This document shows positions 19,330-31,112 of a stretch of 64,000 bases of DNA, in pieces (the first letter of the stretch is position 1; the number at the start of each line of letters is the position of its first letter). Source of the stretch: Puccinellia tenuiflora. Taxonomy: Eukaryota > Streptophyta > Magnoliopsida > Poales > Poaceae. The notes below the pieces were generated by a model, which did no database searches, was not told the DNA's origin, and saw only the letters and a list, made by a program, of their open reading frames with translations. The DNA is taken from contig QRDG01000867.1 in NCBI GenBank assembly GCA_012064385.1, positions 488,515 through 552,514 on the forward strand. Reading direction: 5' to 3'. The position numbers and the translations under genes were made by a program.

Positions 19330-20720
19330 CCCGTCGGTTAGCGACGCTACGGGCACCATCCCAGCAATAGTACGGCGATAGGTGGGCCGGCCCAGTACAT
19401 GTTTTATACTAGTTTTTATTCTGGTTTTTTTCACTAGCGGTTTTTTTTAGGATTTTGTTCCTTTTTTGTTTCTTTTCCTGTCTTTTTTATCTGTTTTCGT
19501 TTTTCTAGTTTTTTTGAAAATTATTCAGATTTCAAAATGTTCAAATTTTAGAGATGTGCAAAATTAAAAATGTTCAAATTATTTTTTGTGTTTTTTTCAT
19601 TTTGTTTGCTTCTGTTTTGGTTTCTTTTGTCATACTTTACAAAAAGGAATATTTTTCAAATCTAAACTATTTTTCAAAAATGAACAACTTTCAAAATCTG
19701 AAACTTTTTTAAAAAAATGGACATTATCAAATATTAATATATTTTCAAAAGGAACAATTTTCAAATATGAATATTTTTCAAAAGGAACAATTTTCAAATA
19801 TGAACTATTTTTCAAAAATTTATTTTCTGTTCACTGGTATTTTTGTTTCACTATTATTTTCGGTTGACCTGAATTTTAATTTCTTGTTGGAATTATTATT
19901 TTTCGGTTGGGGGGTATTTTTGGTTTACTATTATGTTCGGTTCACCCGAATTTTGATTCCTTTTCGGTTCACTATTATTTTTTGTCCGCAACCATTTTTG
20001 GTTCACTATTATTTTCATTCACCCGAATTGTCGTTCACAATTATTTTCAGTTCACCCGAAATTTTGGTCCCTTATCGGTTTACCGACATTTTTTGTTCAC
20101 TATAATTTTTTGGTTCATCGGCATTTTCGGTTCACTATTATTTTCGGTTCACTGGTATTTTTGGTTCACTATTATTTTCGGTTTACCTGGATTTTAGTTT
20201 CTTTACGGTTCACTATTACTTTTGGTTCACTAATATTTTTGGTTCACTATCATTTTCGGTTTATCCAAATTTTAGTTTCTTCTCGGTTCACCGACATTTT
20301 TGTTTTACTAGTTTTTTAGTTCACTATTATTTTTGGTTCACCGATATTTTCGGTTCACTATTATTTTCTATTCATCCGAATTTTAGTTACTTTTCGATTC
20401 ACTATTATTTTCGGTTCACCTACATTTTTGGTTTACTAATATATTTTGTTTCACTATTATTTTTGGTTCACTACTATTTTCGGTTCAGCGGTAATTTCGG
20501 TTCTGCCGAATTTTATTTTTTTAAAATGGTTCATATTAAAAATTATTTATTTATTAAAATGGTTCTAAATTTTATAAATGTTTCATATTAAAAAAACATT
20601 TTTTAAAATATTCATTTTTAAAAATGGTTTAGATTTTGAAGATGCTTCAAATTTGAAAATATCCAGATTTCTAAAAATCTTAAGATTTAAGTTTGTGATC
20701 TTTTTTTAAAATCTATGATT
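19330..20720. repeat. Repeat copy B with a GGTTCA minisatellite core
   Basis: This is a direct copy of the 17190-18540 repeat. It has the same leader (CGGTTAGCGACGC, GGGCCGGCCCA at 19384-19394), the AAATATGAA-type block (19660-19820), an 18-bp-period GGTTCA array (about 19825-20510) and the same AAATGGTTC tail. The copies have diverged by many substitutions and small indels. Confidence 0.7.
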
Positions 20721-20999
20721 TTTTTTATTTCAGATTGTTTTCAAAACTAACAGAAAAAAATGGACCAATTTTCCTTAACGTACTCAGCAGCAAAAGCGAA
20801 CGAAAAAAATATGCTGCACAATATTTTTTCCGCCTTTTTATATGATCGCGTGTGAAAACGAAATCAAGCATCCTGTTTGTACGTGTATTGTCACTCAACC
20901 TTCGTACGTGTGCCAAAGCGTAACTATCACACAAAAGTGTAATCGATTAGAAGACGTGCTAGCTACTGGGCTGGCCCATTAGGACTCCCGCTGCACGCG

Positions 21000-21689
21000 T
21001 ACACTCGAGCATCTCCAACACACGGGCAGTAGCGTCGCGCGCTAAATGTTGCTAAATGTTTTTTCCAGCGCTGAAATAGCATTTTAACGCGCAAGGAAAG
21101 GTGTTTGCTTTTCCAGACGCCGGATAATTTAGCGCGCGGATACAGGGCTCTTCCAGACACGCTAAAATAGCGCAAACACATTTTTGCAATGTAAAATATA
21201 AAAACAAGATCAAATAAAGGAAAATAAAATATATAGATCAAACACATAGTTCAACAAGTGCAAAAAAAAAATGGTACATAATTTATTCTATTACTAATCT
21301 AATCTAATCCTCGTCGTCGGAGGAGGTGTCAACGTCCGTGTCGGTCCACACGTCCATCCACCGTTCATCGTCGTCGGACCAGCTGTAGTAGTCGCCGGCC
21401 TCCACCGCGTCGTACGCGGCGTGCGACGCGGCTTTGCGCACCCGCTTCTCCTCCCGCAGCTCCTCGCGGTCCGCCTTCCGCTCCGCTCGCTCGGCCGCCC
21501 TTGTCGATCAAAACTCATACTCGGCGGTAGCCTCTTCCGGGTGGGCGCGGCACCACTCCGCCACGGCGCGCTCGTCCATATCCGCTCGGAGAAGGCGGTC
21601 CTGGCCCTGGCGATGGGCGCGGCGCTCCTCCTCGTCGACGAAGCGCGGCGGCGGCGCCAGGTCATGCGCCTGCTGCGCGTCATTGAAGA
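21000..21689 (-). pseudogene. DNA-transposon fragment with an acidic-tailed ORF
   Basis: The segment starts with GAGCATCTCCAACA (about 21007), a terminal motif seen on many grass DNA elements, probably PIF/Harbinger-like. On the minus strand a frame from 21689 down to 21309 encodes APPPRFVDEEERRAHRQGQD, then AEWCRAHPEEATAEYEF, an in-frame TGA, a charged ERKADREELREEKR stretch, and an acidic end TSSDDED with TAG. I recognise it only as a repetitive grass ORF, probably transposon-borne. It is cut at 21690 by an LTR. Confidence 0.4.
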
Positions 21690-23504
21690 TGAAAGAACAA
21701 ACGATGTCGCCTAGAGGGGGGTGAATAAGCGATTAAAACTTTTCCGATTTAAGGCTTGATAATTGCGGAATAAAACTAGGTGTTTAAATTAACAAGCCAA
21801 CAACCTAATATACTAGGTTCACCTATGTGCACGGCAACTTATGCTAAGCAATATAACAACAAGGTGATAGCAATAAATATGACATCAAGCACAAAGGCTA
21901 TCACAATGTAAATTGCATAAGTAAAGAGCTCGGGTATAGAAATAACCGAGGCACGGGGAGACGAGGATGTATTTCCGAGTTCCTCCTTGTTAAGGTTGTA
22001 CGTCTCATTGGAGGGGTGTGAGTTCGCCACAAGAGGCCTACTCAAGATGCCACAAAATGCCTCACCCTATTCTCCGATGAACTTCACCCCAAGGGTTAAG
22101 TTCATCTTCCATTATCAGAATCCTTAAAGACGGAATCCGGAGCCTTTACAACGATCTTGGGGCACACACCCACAACTCAATCGGGGTCTCCCAAATCTTG
22201 TCCGAAGCTTCATAACTCGAAGGCTTCGCGGCACACCAAACCGTCTAGGGTACACAATGCACCCAAGAGGCACAAGCTCTTGGGAACACAATGCACCCAA
22301 GAGTAACAAGCTTCTCGAACTTCAATCCCACGAATCTTCGTGTAGAGCACAGCCTGATGCAACTAATACAAAAGGCAAGACCACACAAGGTGGTCAAGTC
22401 CTTCACTCCCAAATCCAACCAAACCATGTAATGCTATGGAGGGATTTAAGAGGAAGAACAAAGAGGAGAACCACCAAGAACTCCAAAATCAAGATCTACT
22501 AGGTTCCCCTCACTTAGAGCAGGAATGGATTGGTGGAAGGGTAGATCTAGATCTCCTCTCTTGTTTCCCTAAAAATGGGTAAGAATCATTGGAGGGAAGA
22601 GTAGGAATCAAGCTCTCAAAATATGCAACAATGGAAAAGAGAGAGCAAGAAAAAAAGCTTAGAAGGAAAAATGGGGAAGAAGCCCCTTTTATAGGGGGCA
22701 ACGAAATGTGGCCGTTGGGGAAAAAAGAGTGCAGCCCGACACCCCGGCCAGGCCGGCAGGGAATCTTCTGCAGCGAACGAAGCAGCCAGGAAACGCAGGG
22801 AGGCCGGCCTTCACCCGGCCTGGGTCGGCCTGCTTGCGCAGAAGGTCGGGGAAGCATCCGAACGCGCCGACCTGGGCCCGGTCGCGGCCCAGCCTGGCGG
22901 AGAGGTACGAGGCCGGCTGGGGAGCCGAAGCTCCCGGCCTGGGGCCGGCCAAGGCCCAGCCTGGCGGGAAAGGGGAGGCCGGCGGCCTGCCCGACACTCC
23001 CGGCCTGGGGCCGGCCTCGGGCCCGGCCAGGCCGGCTAGGCAGCCTTTTTTTCTTTTTTTCTTTCTCTGTCTAAAAAAAAGTTTGAAACCGAAAACGCGA
23101 TATCTTACACATACGAACTCCGTTTTCAATATTCTTGGACTCGTTGGAATCGTCACAATGAGCACTACAAGATTATGCAGAGAAACATCATAGTCCAACA
23201 AGATATTGTAAAAACAAATGGGGAAAGGTTAAACCTCTCTTTAGCAAACCGGAAATGCTATATCTTTTGCAAATGAAGTCCGAATGAAGTAAAACCAATT
23301 TTGTTGGAAAGAGGACGACAAATGCTACCCTTGGAAATGTAGCAAACAAGCAATGTAGATTTTGCAAAGAAATGGAAGAGAGAAGCCTTCCGCACGGATG
23401 AACCGGCAAAATCTCCAATACCGAAAACGCAATAGGGGACGCATATGAAAACCGTTTTCGGTGAACTTAGCCTTGTCATGACAAGCACGACAAGCACCAA
23501 GACC
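21690..23504 (-). repeat. Copia-type LTR, copy 1 (truncated by a later insertion)
   Basis: The segment begins TGAAAGAACAAACGATGTCG then CCTAGAGGGGGGTGAATA. On the minus strand this is an LTR 3' end finishing ...CCTAGGCGACA-type sequence and TTTCA. A TATAAAAG box lies on the minus strand at 22686-22693. It is homologous, in inverted orientation, to the LTR ending at 53624. The region is cut at 23504 by the next LTR element. ORFs inside show no known protein. Confidence 0.6.
22733..23040. repeat. GC-rich CCGGCC repeat block within the LTR
   Basis: A stretch of about 300 bp is dominated by recurring CCCGGCCTGGGGCCGGCC-type units. The related LTR near 52.0-53.6 kb lacks it. It gives long open frames of Pro/Gly/Arg composition with no credible product. 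Confidence 0.6.
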
Positions 23505-25015
23505 TGATGTCTACTATACGCTTCTATTCTTATAGACTTGTTGGGCCTCCAAGCGCAGAGGTTTGTAGGACAGCGGCAAATTTCCCTTAAGTGAGTAACC
23601 CAAGGTTTATCGAAACCACGGGAGGTAGAGGTCAAAGATATCCCTCTCAAGCAACCCTGCAATTAAGATACAAGAAGTCTCTTGTGTCCCCAACACACCT
23701 AATACAATTGTCAGTTGTATAGGTGCACTAGTTCGGCGAAGAGATGGTAAAATGAAAGTGATATGGATGGTAAAAGGTGATTTTGTAATTCTGTAATAAA
23801 AATGGCAGCAAGCAAACAAGTGACAAAAGTGACTAAAAACGGTGTATCAATGCTTAGAAACAAGGCCTAGGCTTCATACTTTCACTAGTGACTACTCTCA
23901 ACATCATTAACATAATTAAACACATGATAGTTCCCACAAAAATACATGCATGGTAGACGTTACTCGGAGATAATTCTTTTATGGATCAAATAGGATGAGA
24001 ATTGCGTAGGGCTACGAAAAGCACACCTTAAAGTTCGTATTCCACATCTATGGACACTTCATGCTGTCACTATCCGCATCCAAAGATAGTACTAACAAAC
24101 ACCACAACATATTTCTTGAATAGTCTCTTTCTTCAATAACACAAGCATCAAGAAACCTCATGATCTATTCAATCCAACAATAATAAAGAACAAACTCATG
24201 ATGAAGATCCCTCTAAACTTTTATCATTAGAGTCACACACGGCACCCACACTGTCACCGAGATACCATGATCACAACGGTGACTCCTGAACTTATACTAG
24301 ATGACACCACTTGAGCAAAATCATATCCATTACATGCAGGGAAACATCATGTATTCAACTACACTAACAAAGCTCATGATCACAACGAAGATCACATCAT
24401 GGGAGAGAGAGATAACCACATAGCTACTTGTATAAGCCTCAGCCCCGGTGAGAGACTACTCCCTTCTCATCGCGGGAAGCAGCGGTGTTGATGGAGATGG
24501 CCCCGGCGGTCAATCCCCGTCCCGGCAGGGTGCCGGAACAGGACCTTCTGAACCCCCGAAACTTGTCGGCGATGGCGGCGGAGCTCTGTTGCGTATTTGG
24601 GAAAATCCTTCAGGGGGTAGGGTTTTTGCATCGGGGATGATTTTATAGGCGTCGGAGGCGACCGAGGGGGTTCCCGGGGGCAGGGGCCACCTGCGGCCGC
24701 GGCCTCCCCCTGAGCTGCGGCTGGTACCCGCGGGGGGCCTTCTGGGCCTCAGCTAGACCTGCCCTTCTGGCTCCGGTCCTTATTTGTCCAATAAAAAATC
24801 GTCGTAAATTTTCGTCCAATTCCGAGAATATTTCCAGAAGTAACTTTCTGCAACAATTTCAGCACAAAAACAGGGAACTGGCACTGGGCATCTTGTCAAT
24901 AGGTTAGTCCGAAAAAATGCATAAAAATGATGTAATATGATATTAAAAACATGTGACAACATCACAAAACTAGAATGGATCACTCAAAAATTATAGATAC
25001 GTTTGAGATGTATCA
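23505..25015 (-). repeat. 3' LTR of a Fatima/Sabrina-like element (1511 bp)
   Basis: It runs from TGATGTCTAC to ...GAGATGTATCA, with TG...CA ends when read as a unit. Characteristic inner motifs are TTGTTGGGCCTCCAAG, GGTGCACTAGTTCGGCGAAG and ATAGATACGTTTGAGATG. A TATAAAA box on the minus strand at 24641-24647 sets the direction. The sequence just right of it, on the minus strand, reads TTGAGGACGAGTAGGAATTA AGCTTGGAGATGC, the purine-rich run-in expected before the 3' LTR. The family name is from memory and not asserted. Confidence 0.75.
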
Positions 25016-26516
25016 GCATCTCCAAGCTTAATTCCTACTCGTCCTCAAGTAGGTAAGTGATAACAAAATAATTTTTGATGAGACATGCAACCAACACAAA
25101 CATGATCAAGATAGTAATGTAAAGCATAGGATGTGAATGAAGTGATACAAAACAATTGTCTATAGTTGATAGCAAGAAAACAATGAATAACCAAGTTGAA
25201 TCATTCAAGCAAAACCTTTCATAAGTAATACGTTAAAGACATGAAAGCAATGTGATCCACATATTTGATTAATTCTCAAAGTTAACAATTCCATGACAAA
25301 AGTGTTTGAGAATCAAAACAAAGAAGTTGCAAGTTTTAGCAAAAAGCTTCAACTTCCAACGGTAAAGTCAATATAAAGATTAATGTTTAATCGGACAATG
25401 CAATATGATCAATGATACCCAGGGTCAATGCTAGAGGTTTGCTTTGGTGAAGATAGAAGGAAGAGGAAAACTGACTTAACATTAAAAGTAAAAGAAAGGC
25501 CCTTCGCAGAGGGAAGCAGGGATTAGTCATGTGCTAGAGCTTTTTTTTTATGAAACAGAAGTAAAACAATTTTGAGACATGCATGCTTTCATCAACGACT
25601 TCACAACAGAGAAGCTATCTAGTCCCCCATAACAAGAAAGGCTTTTAGACTTGTGAGAGCAGCTGGTTTTTAGAGGAGCGAGTACGCTCCTCTTTCTCCT
25701 TGGTTTCACCACTGTCCAATGTTTTGAGCTGATTTCTCAGATTTTCATTGCGCGGAGGAGAATGGTGAGTTATATTTATATTTTGCTTAAGCTGCTCTCG
25801 GGTTGATTCAAGTGAAGACGTAATCCATCGACACCGGGTGAAAGGGGGAAATGACCTTGCTCGTCACGAGTTATATCTAGCTCTCTACTGCTCCCTCATG
25901 AGCTTCAAAACAGAGGCACAAAAATTAGTATTTTGAATTTTTAAAGATAGCACATGACAAATTTACTTAGAATGGCAGGAAATACCATTCATAGGTAGAT
26001 ATGGTGGACTCAGCTGGCAAGATAGTTTGGCTTTGGGATTTGGATGCATGAGTGAACCATACACTCAGTACGAATTTTTGGGCTTAGCAAAGAAGGTATT
26101 TGAAGCAAACATCTAAAATTAACCGGTAATAGAGTAGCATAAGACATTTATCAATCATAACCATAAAAGCTCCACATCGTCTCCAATGTTGACCAAACAA
26201 TTCTTTTGATGGAAAGATTAGCTTAATGAATTAACAACTACGAAACACCACACAGTTTCAAGTTTTTAACAGTATTTCTTTACTAATCAATTCCACTCAA
26301 ATAACCAGCAAGTTTAAGCATTCATCTTAATATCTCAAAACAAATGAGAAGTATCAATTATCCACACAATGATCTACAATACTATGCAGGCTTTCGTTTC
26401 ATTCCAATATCACATGCATAGCATTTTATCATTCTAACAAATCAACCAAGCAACCAAAACAACTCTCTAACAAATATAAGTGAAGAACAATTGAGTTTAA
26501 TATCAACTACTAGCAG

Positions 26517-26922
26517 GGAGTGGCGTTTGTGAGCCCGGGCTCACATGCTCCCGGTATTTTCGGAAAAATGTAAAAAATCAAAAACTTTTCAAAAAAATCC
26601 GAAAAAAATCATGCACGTACCTGAGCATGGTCCGCACCGTCGTGAAAAATTTCGCACCGAAATGTCATCGTATGCGCCCTGGGAAAAATGACAAATGTCT
26701 GACAGCATATGAGATCCGAAAATTTGAATTTCTTGTCAGAATTTTGTCATTTTTTCCCAGGGCGCATACCGTGACATTTCGGTGCGAAATTTTACACGAT
26801 GGTGCGGACCATGCTCAGGTACGTGCATGATTTTTTTTAGGAATTTTTTGAAAAGTTTCAAAAAATTTGTGCTCCCGAAAATATCGGGAGCATGTGATCC
26901 CGGGCACCGTTTTGAATTTCCG
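26517..26922. mobile_element. Mutator-type MITE with long terminal inverted repeats
   Basis: The 406-bp element is flanked by a perfect 10-bp direct repeat CTACTAGCAG (26507-26516 and 26923-26932); 9-10 bp duplications are typical of Mutator-like elements. Its halves pair over nearly their whole length: GCATGCTCCCG, CATGCACGTACCTGAGCATG and GGTGCGGACCATGCTC-type segments face each other, with the loop near 26710. It is non-coding and could form a long hairpin RNA if transcribed. Confidence 0.8.
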
Positions 26923-28003
26923 CTACTAGCAGCTCTAAACAAGATAAAGCTAAAAGCGAGAGCTTACTAGCAAACAAACAGTAGCTAAGAATACTCAACA
27001 AGATATAAGCGAAGCGCAGGAGTATTCAAATGAAAAGGCGGAGAGTGTCTCTCTCCCACACAAACAAAGCAAGGATCCAACAAGCATATGACCAGCAAAC
27101 AAACAAACAAAACTGAAAGTAAAAAAGATGCTCCAATCATAGCACATAATATGTAAAGTGATAAAAATTTAGTTCAACGAAGACGACCACATGATAGTCG
27201 ATGAAGAAGAGGGGATGCCTTGGGCATGCCCTAGCTTAGATGCTTGATGGTTCTTGATATTCAGAGGGGGTGCCATGGGGGCATCCCCAAGCTTGAGCTT
27301 TGATCCATCTTCAATTTCTTCATGTTCCTCTCCTTTGGAACTTAAAAACTCTCTTCACACAAAACTTCTCATAAACTGATTAGAGGGTTAGTGCTCATAA
27401 ATTAAAATGCACATGTGTTCAACTCAAGACAAATTGCAAACAACTTTATTGGGCATTAGCTACTGTTTACTAAGCCTCAGTGTGGCACTCCTTTTCTAGA
27501 GTATCACATTTGATGATAGTAAAAGAGACGAATACAAATAAAAGCAGAATCTGTCAAAAACTGAACAATCTGTAAAGATCGAATTGTTCGAGGCACTTCT
27601 GTAGCTCAAATCAGAAAAGTCAAAACTAACGAAAGATAGCTAAAAGTATCAGGCTTGCTGTCTAAAAATTTCAGAAAAATATAAAATTCAGAGGATTTTT
27701 AGATTTTCGAACAGTGAAGGACAAAATTCTGTTTCTGGACAGCAAAACAACACCTCGCACTTTCAATGCAGTAGATGCTAAACTTGGCACAGAAAACTAA
27801 AAGAAAAAGATACAATGAAATTTCTACAGAGGCAACAACTTCATGACTCAAGAAAAACAAAAACAAACTGAAAGAAAAGAAAACATGGGTTGCCTCCCAA
27901 CAAGCGCTTTTCTTTTAAGCCTTTTAGCTAGGCATGATAATTTTAATGATGCTCTCATAAGAATAAGAGTTGGAGCGCAAAAGAGAGCATCATGAAGCAA
28001 ATA

Positions 28004-28714
28004 TCAAACACATTTAAGTCTAACTCTCTTCCTATGAATAGGCATCTTGTAAGAAAATAAATCATTAGAGCATAAAGCATTAAGCATAGGAAGACAAAGC
28101 AAGTGCAACATTAAAACCTTCAACATAAAGAGGGGAAACTTCATAAGATGAAAATTTATATAACCACACTTCCCTCTCTCATAATAACTTTCATTAGAAT
28201 CATAAGAAAACTGAATAACATAACCATCACATAAAGCATTTTTCTCATGATTCACATGCATAAAAGTATTATTATTACTCTCCACATAAGTAAAATCTTT
28301 ATTATTAGTAGCATTGAGAGTAGGACTATCATATAGAACTTGGACATGATAGACTAATTGTGTATTAGAAAGATGATGTTCAGTAGGAGAGTAATAATTA
28401 TGACGAGTCTCGTAGGGATGATTAAAATCATTCTTTATGGCATAGTTATCATCACAATAATCATCAAAAATTGGAGGCATAATATCATCATAAGCAAGGG
28501 GATAGTCATCTCTCCAAGCATATATTTTTGTAAACAAATCATCATGACTTTCAATACCAAAAGGATTTTCCAACCCATCATCCCCAAGCTTGGGGTTTTC
28601 CACATTATGATTAGAAGAAACATGAATATTCCCAACAGTATAACAATTATCAATATCATCATTTTCAAAATTGGTGCCAAAAAGATTTTCAAGATCATAA
28701 GTAGTATTATTTTC
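28004..28714 (-). pseudogene. ORF of the Fatima/Sabrina-like element, downstream part
   Basis: The minus strand reads ENTTYDLENLFGTNFEND, then VENPKLGDDGLENPFGIES, then an Asp/Tyr/Asn-rich stretch to a stop at 28004. The ENPKLGDDGLENPFGIES block is one I associate with internal ORFs of repetitive Triticeae LTR elements. Its upstream half lies at 40324-40704, split by the 11.6-kb Gypsy insertion. Molecular function unknown. Confidence 0.55.
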
Positions 28715-29239
28715 TGTTGGGGTTATGCCGAACAGGTATCCTCACAGAGGAGACTAAAAGCCAGCATACCAGGGTGGCCCATAGTGGTGGTAAGCCGAAT
28801 CCGGCTTACCGGGCGGCCCAGTATGATGAAGCACAGGAGGCCCATCCGGCTAAGAGAAGGTTCCATAAGTCGGCCTGCATTGTGGAAGACTTAGCCCACA
28901 AGGCAGGGCCCAAGCCGGATTAGAGTAGAACTCTGTACTTAGTCGGTTAGGTTTCCTCCTGTAAGCCCTAGGTCTGGACGCCTATATAAGCCGGCCTACA
29001 GGACGCCTTAGGGCAGACGCTCACGATCTAGATCTATGATCCATACCATCACTGTAACTCGGCGATATTGCCTTATAGTGATTTATAGCAGCACGTAGGA
29101 TCTCGCCACCGTCGCGAGATCCGAAGCTGGGTAAACCCTTTGTCATCCCGACGCCGGAACACCCCACGTCTCCAAAACCCCTCTCTCTACCTAGCTCGAT
29201 GGCACCCCAGCCGCGGCTAGATTTGACAATACCGTGACA
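28715..29239 (+). repeat. 5' LTR of the Tat-lineage element (525 bp)
   Basis: It runs from TGTTGGGGTTATGCC to ACCGTGACA, with TG...CA ends. A TATA box CCTATATAAG at 28981-28990 is the likely promoter, and GTAAGCCCTAGG-type sequence precedes it. One base separates it from the PBS. Confidence 0.88.
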
Positions 29240-29240
29240 G

Positions 29241-29259
29241 TTGGCGCCCACCGTGGGGC
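29241..29259 (+). other. PBS of the Tat-lineage element
   Basis: TTGGCGCCCACCGTGGGGC lies one base after the LTR. This is a frequent primer-binding sequence of grass Gypsy elements; I did not determine the cognate tRNA. Confidence 0.7.
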
Positions 29260-29264
29260 AGGAG

Positions 29265-31112
29265 ATGTCTGGGGTTTCGATCCGTCCGGGAGCCACGGGC
29301 AGAGTCGGCGACACTATCGCGGTCGGCTTGGTGAGCTACTTCGACGAAACAGGAGCTGGCCACGTCTTCAACGACGGCTTCTGGACGCCGGCAAAGGAGG
29401 ATCCCGCCGGCTGGTCCACGGTCTCCATCGGCAGTTTCGACATCTTCGTCGGCTTCACCGCCTAGGCCTTGGACGATCTCGGCTTCACCTCGAGCTTGCC
29501 CGCCACCCACCCAAGCAACTTCGACGAGGAATCGGATCTGGACTCTGACGAGATCGCCGATCTGGATCTGGCTTTCGACGCTGACGACGAAGACTCTGAA
29601 GACGACGCAAGTTCCAACATGGCGGCGCCGGATTTCCACTTCGTCGGCGTCTTAGGAGAATCCGGCTCTAACGAGTCGATGACAGAGCCTGAGTCTATCC
29701 TTCCTGCTTTGCAGGCCGGGGTTGATTCAGAAGCCGGATCAGGGGACACTGCCCATATGGAGCAGGACCTCGAATCTGAGGGAGAATCCGATGATTTTAG
29801 TCGGAAAGTTGCATCCTGCTTAGGACGCCCTGCAGAGGTCTTGATGGGTGACGTGTCTGGTCCTAAAGACGACCCCAACACCTCGAAAACCGCCAAGGGC
29901 GAAGAAAAAACTCCAGAAGCTGGAAATCTTAAGGTGGATTTTGTGCCACCACTGGCTCCATTGAAGGGAACTGGTAGATTGCCGGCTGCAGGAGGCGACA
30001 TTAACGCTACGCCCGGCGAAGCAGCAAAGGAGCACGAAGAAAGGATGGCAAAGTACAAGCAACTGCTAACGCCACTTCCTCCTAACGCATCGCTGGACGA
30101 CATTGAGAAGCGCCGCGCCCTGCTTGAGGAGCAAGCATCCCAGATAGCAGAGCGCGAGGTCGAGCTTACAAACAAGGAAACGGAGTTCATCCGAAAGCAG
30201 AGAGAAAAGGGGGCTGACGATGTTTTCCGTCCGGCTCGTGACAAGAATCTGCACAAGAGGTTGGATTTCCGCAGCAAATGGGAAGCCGACCATGTTGATT
30301 CAGTCTGGAGGAAGTACCACCACCGACGTGACCCGGTGACAAACCTGTGTTACTTCAATACCCCAGCCAAAAACATGGAGGCAGCCCAGGAGGTCATGTT
30401 CGACAAATCGTTGGACCGTGACGCTCGCCTCAAATATTCGGCTTATCTTCTGGAAGTTGCACAGCAGCAGCAAAACGACTCACAGGTCAAGTCAGGATGG
30501 CTTGTTGACGACTCTCGTCTTTGCAAGTCGACGGCCAACAAGCCAATGGTTGCTGCACCTGCAGACCTAGACGATGACCCAGCCGGTTCAAGCAGCCACA
30601 ACAAAGGCGGCGACAAGGACCCAAAGGACAAGCAGCCTAAAGGCGCGGAATCCCGGACAGGTTCTTCACGTCATCGTGAGGCTGGTAGAAACCAGGAAGG
30701 GCATCAGAGCCGGGAGCGAAAGGAGGACCCTCGCAAGGAAAAGGCGGCACCACCCCGTCAGGAGCGACGACGTGAGGGGGAAAATCAACCCCGAAGGGAG
30801 GATAACAGAGATCATATGCCACCACCACCGCCGCCTCCACCGCGCAAAGAGGGAGATAACCCTTCCAAGTACATACCCCCTCCACGACGGCAAAGGACTC
30901 CAAGCCCTCCGCGTAACGCGAGTCGGGTGAGCCAAAGCCGTCACAGGGAAGAACCAAGGCAAGAAAAGTCGGTTGGTAAACCGCCATCAGCCAATGATGT
31001 TCGAAGCCTAATCGAGGAGAGAAGTCGGCCAGAGATGCCCAATACCTCGGCCCCAAGTGTTTTGGCAGAACAATCAGAGAGCAAATACTACCTCCCACTT
31101 TGTCGAATGTAA
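29265..31112 (+). pseudogene. gag N-terminal region of the Tat-lineage element
   Basis: The frame opens at ATG 29265 (MSGVSIRPGATGRVGDT) and meets an in-frame TAG at 29463-29465. It then stays open to 31112 with an acidic Asp/Glu-rich part (residues about 75-110), a Lys/Glu coiled-coil-like stretch near 30090-30240, a conserved-looking block RKYHHRRDPVTNLCYFNTPA and a basic, Pro- and Arg-rich tail typical of nucleic-acid binding. Near 31090 it shifts frame into the gag core. It would form part of the virus-like particle protein. Confidence 0.75.

Larger units (their letters stand above)
25016..28714 (-). mobile_element. Internal region of the Fatima/Sabrina-like element, left part
   Basis: This region continues from the 3' LTR and is minus-oriented. 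25016-28003 is AT-rich and lacks credible ORFs, as is common for the 3' internal part of this family. It is interrupted by a MITE (26517-26922) and then, at 28715, by a Tat-lineage Gypsy element; it resumes at 40324. Confidence 0.65.

Noticed and set aside
22510..23201. Overlapping Pro/Gly/Arg-rich ORFs on both strands
   Set aside because: They arise from the CCGGCC-rich block in a Copia-type LTR; mirror ORFs on both strands are typical of GC-rich low complexity.
29462..30277. 271-codon Ser-rich minus-strand ORF opposite the Tat gag
   Set aside because: It is the complement of an acidic, Asp/Glu-rich gag region and shows no domain; a shadow frame.
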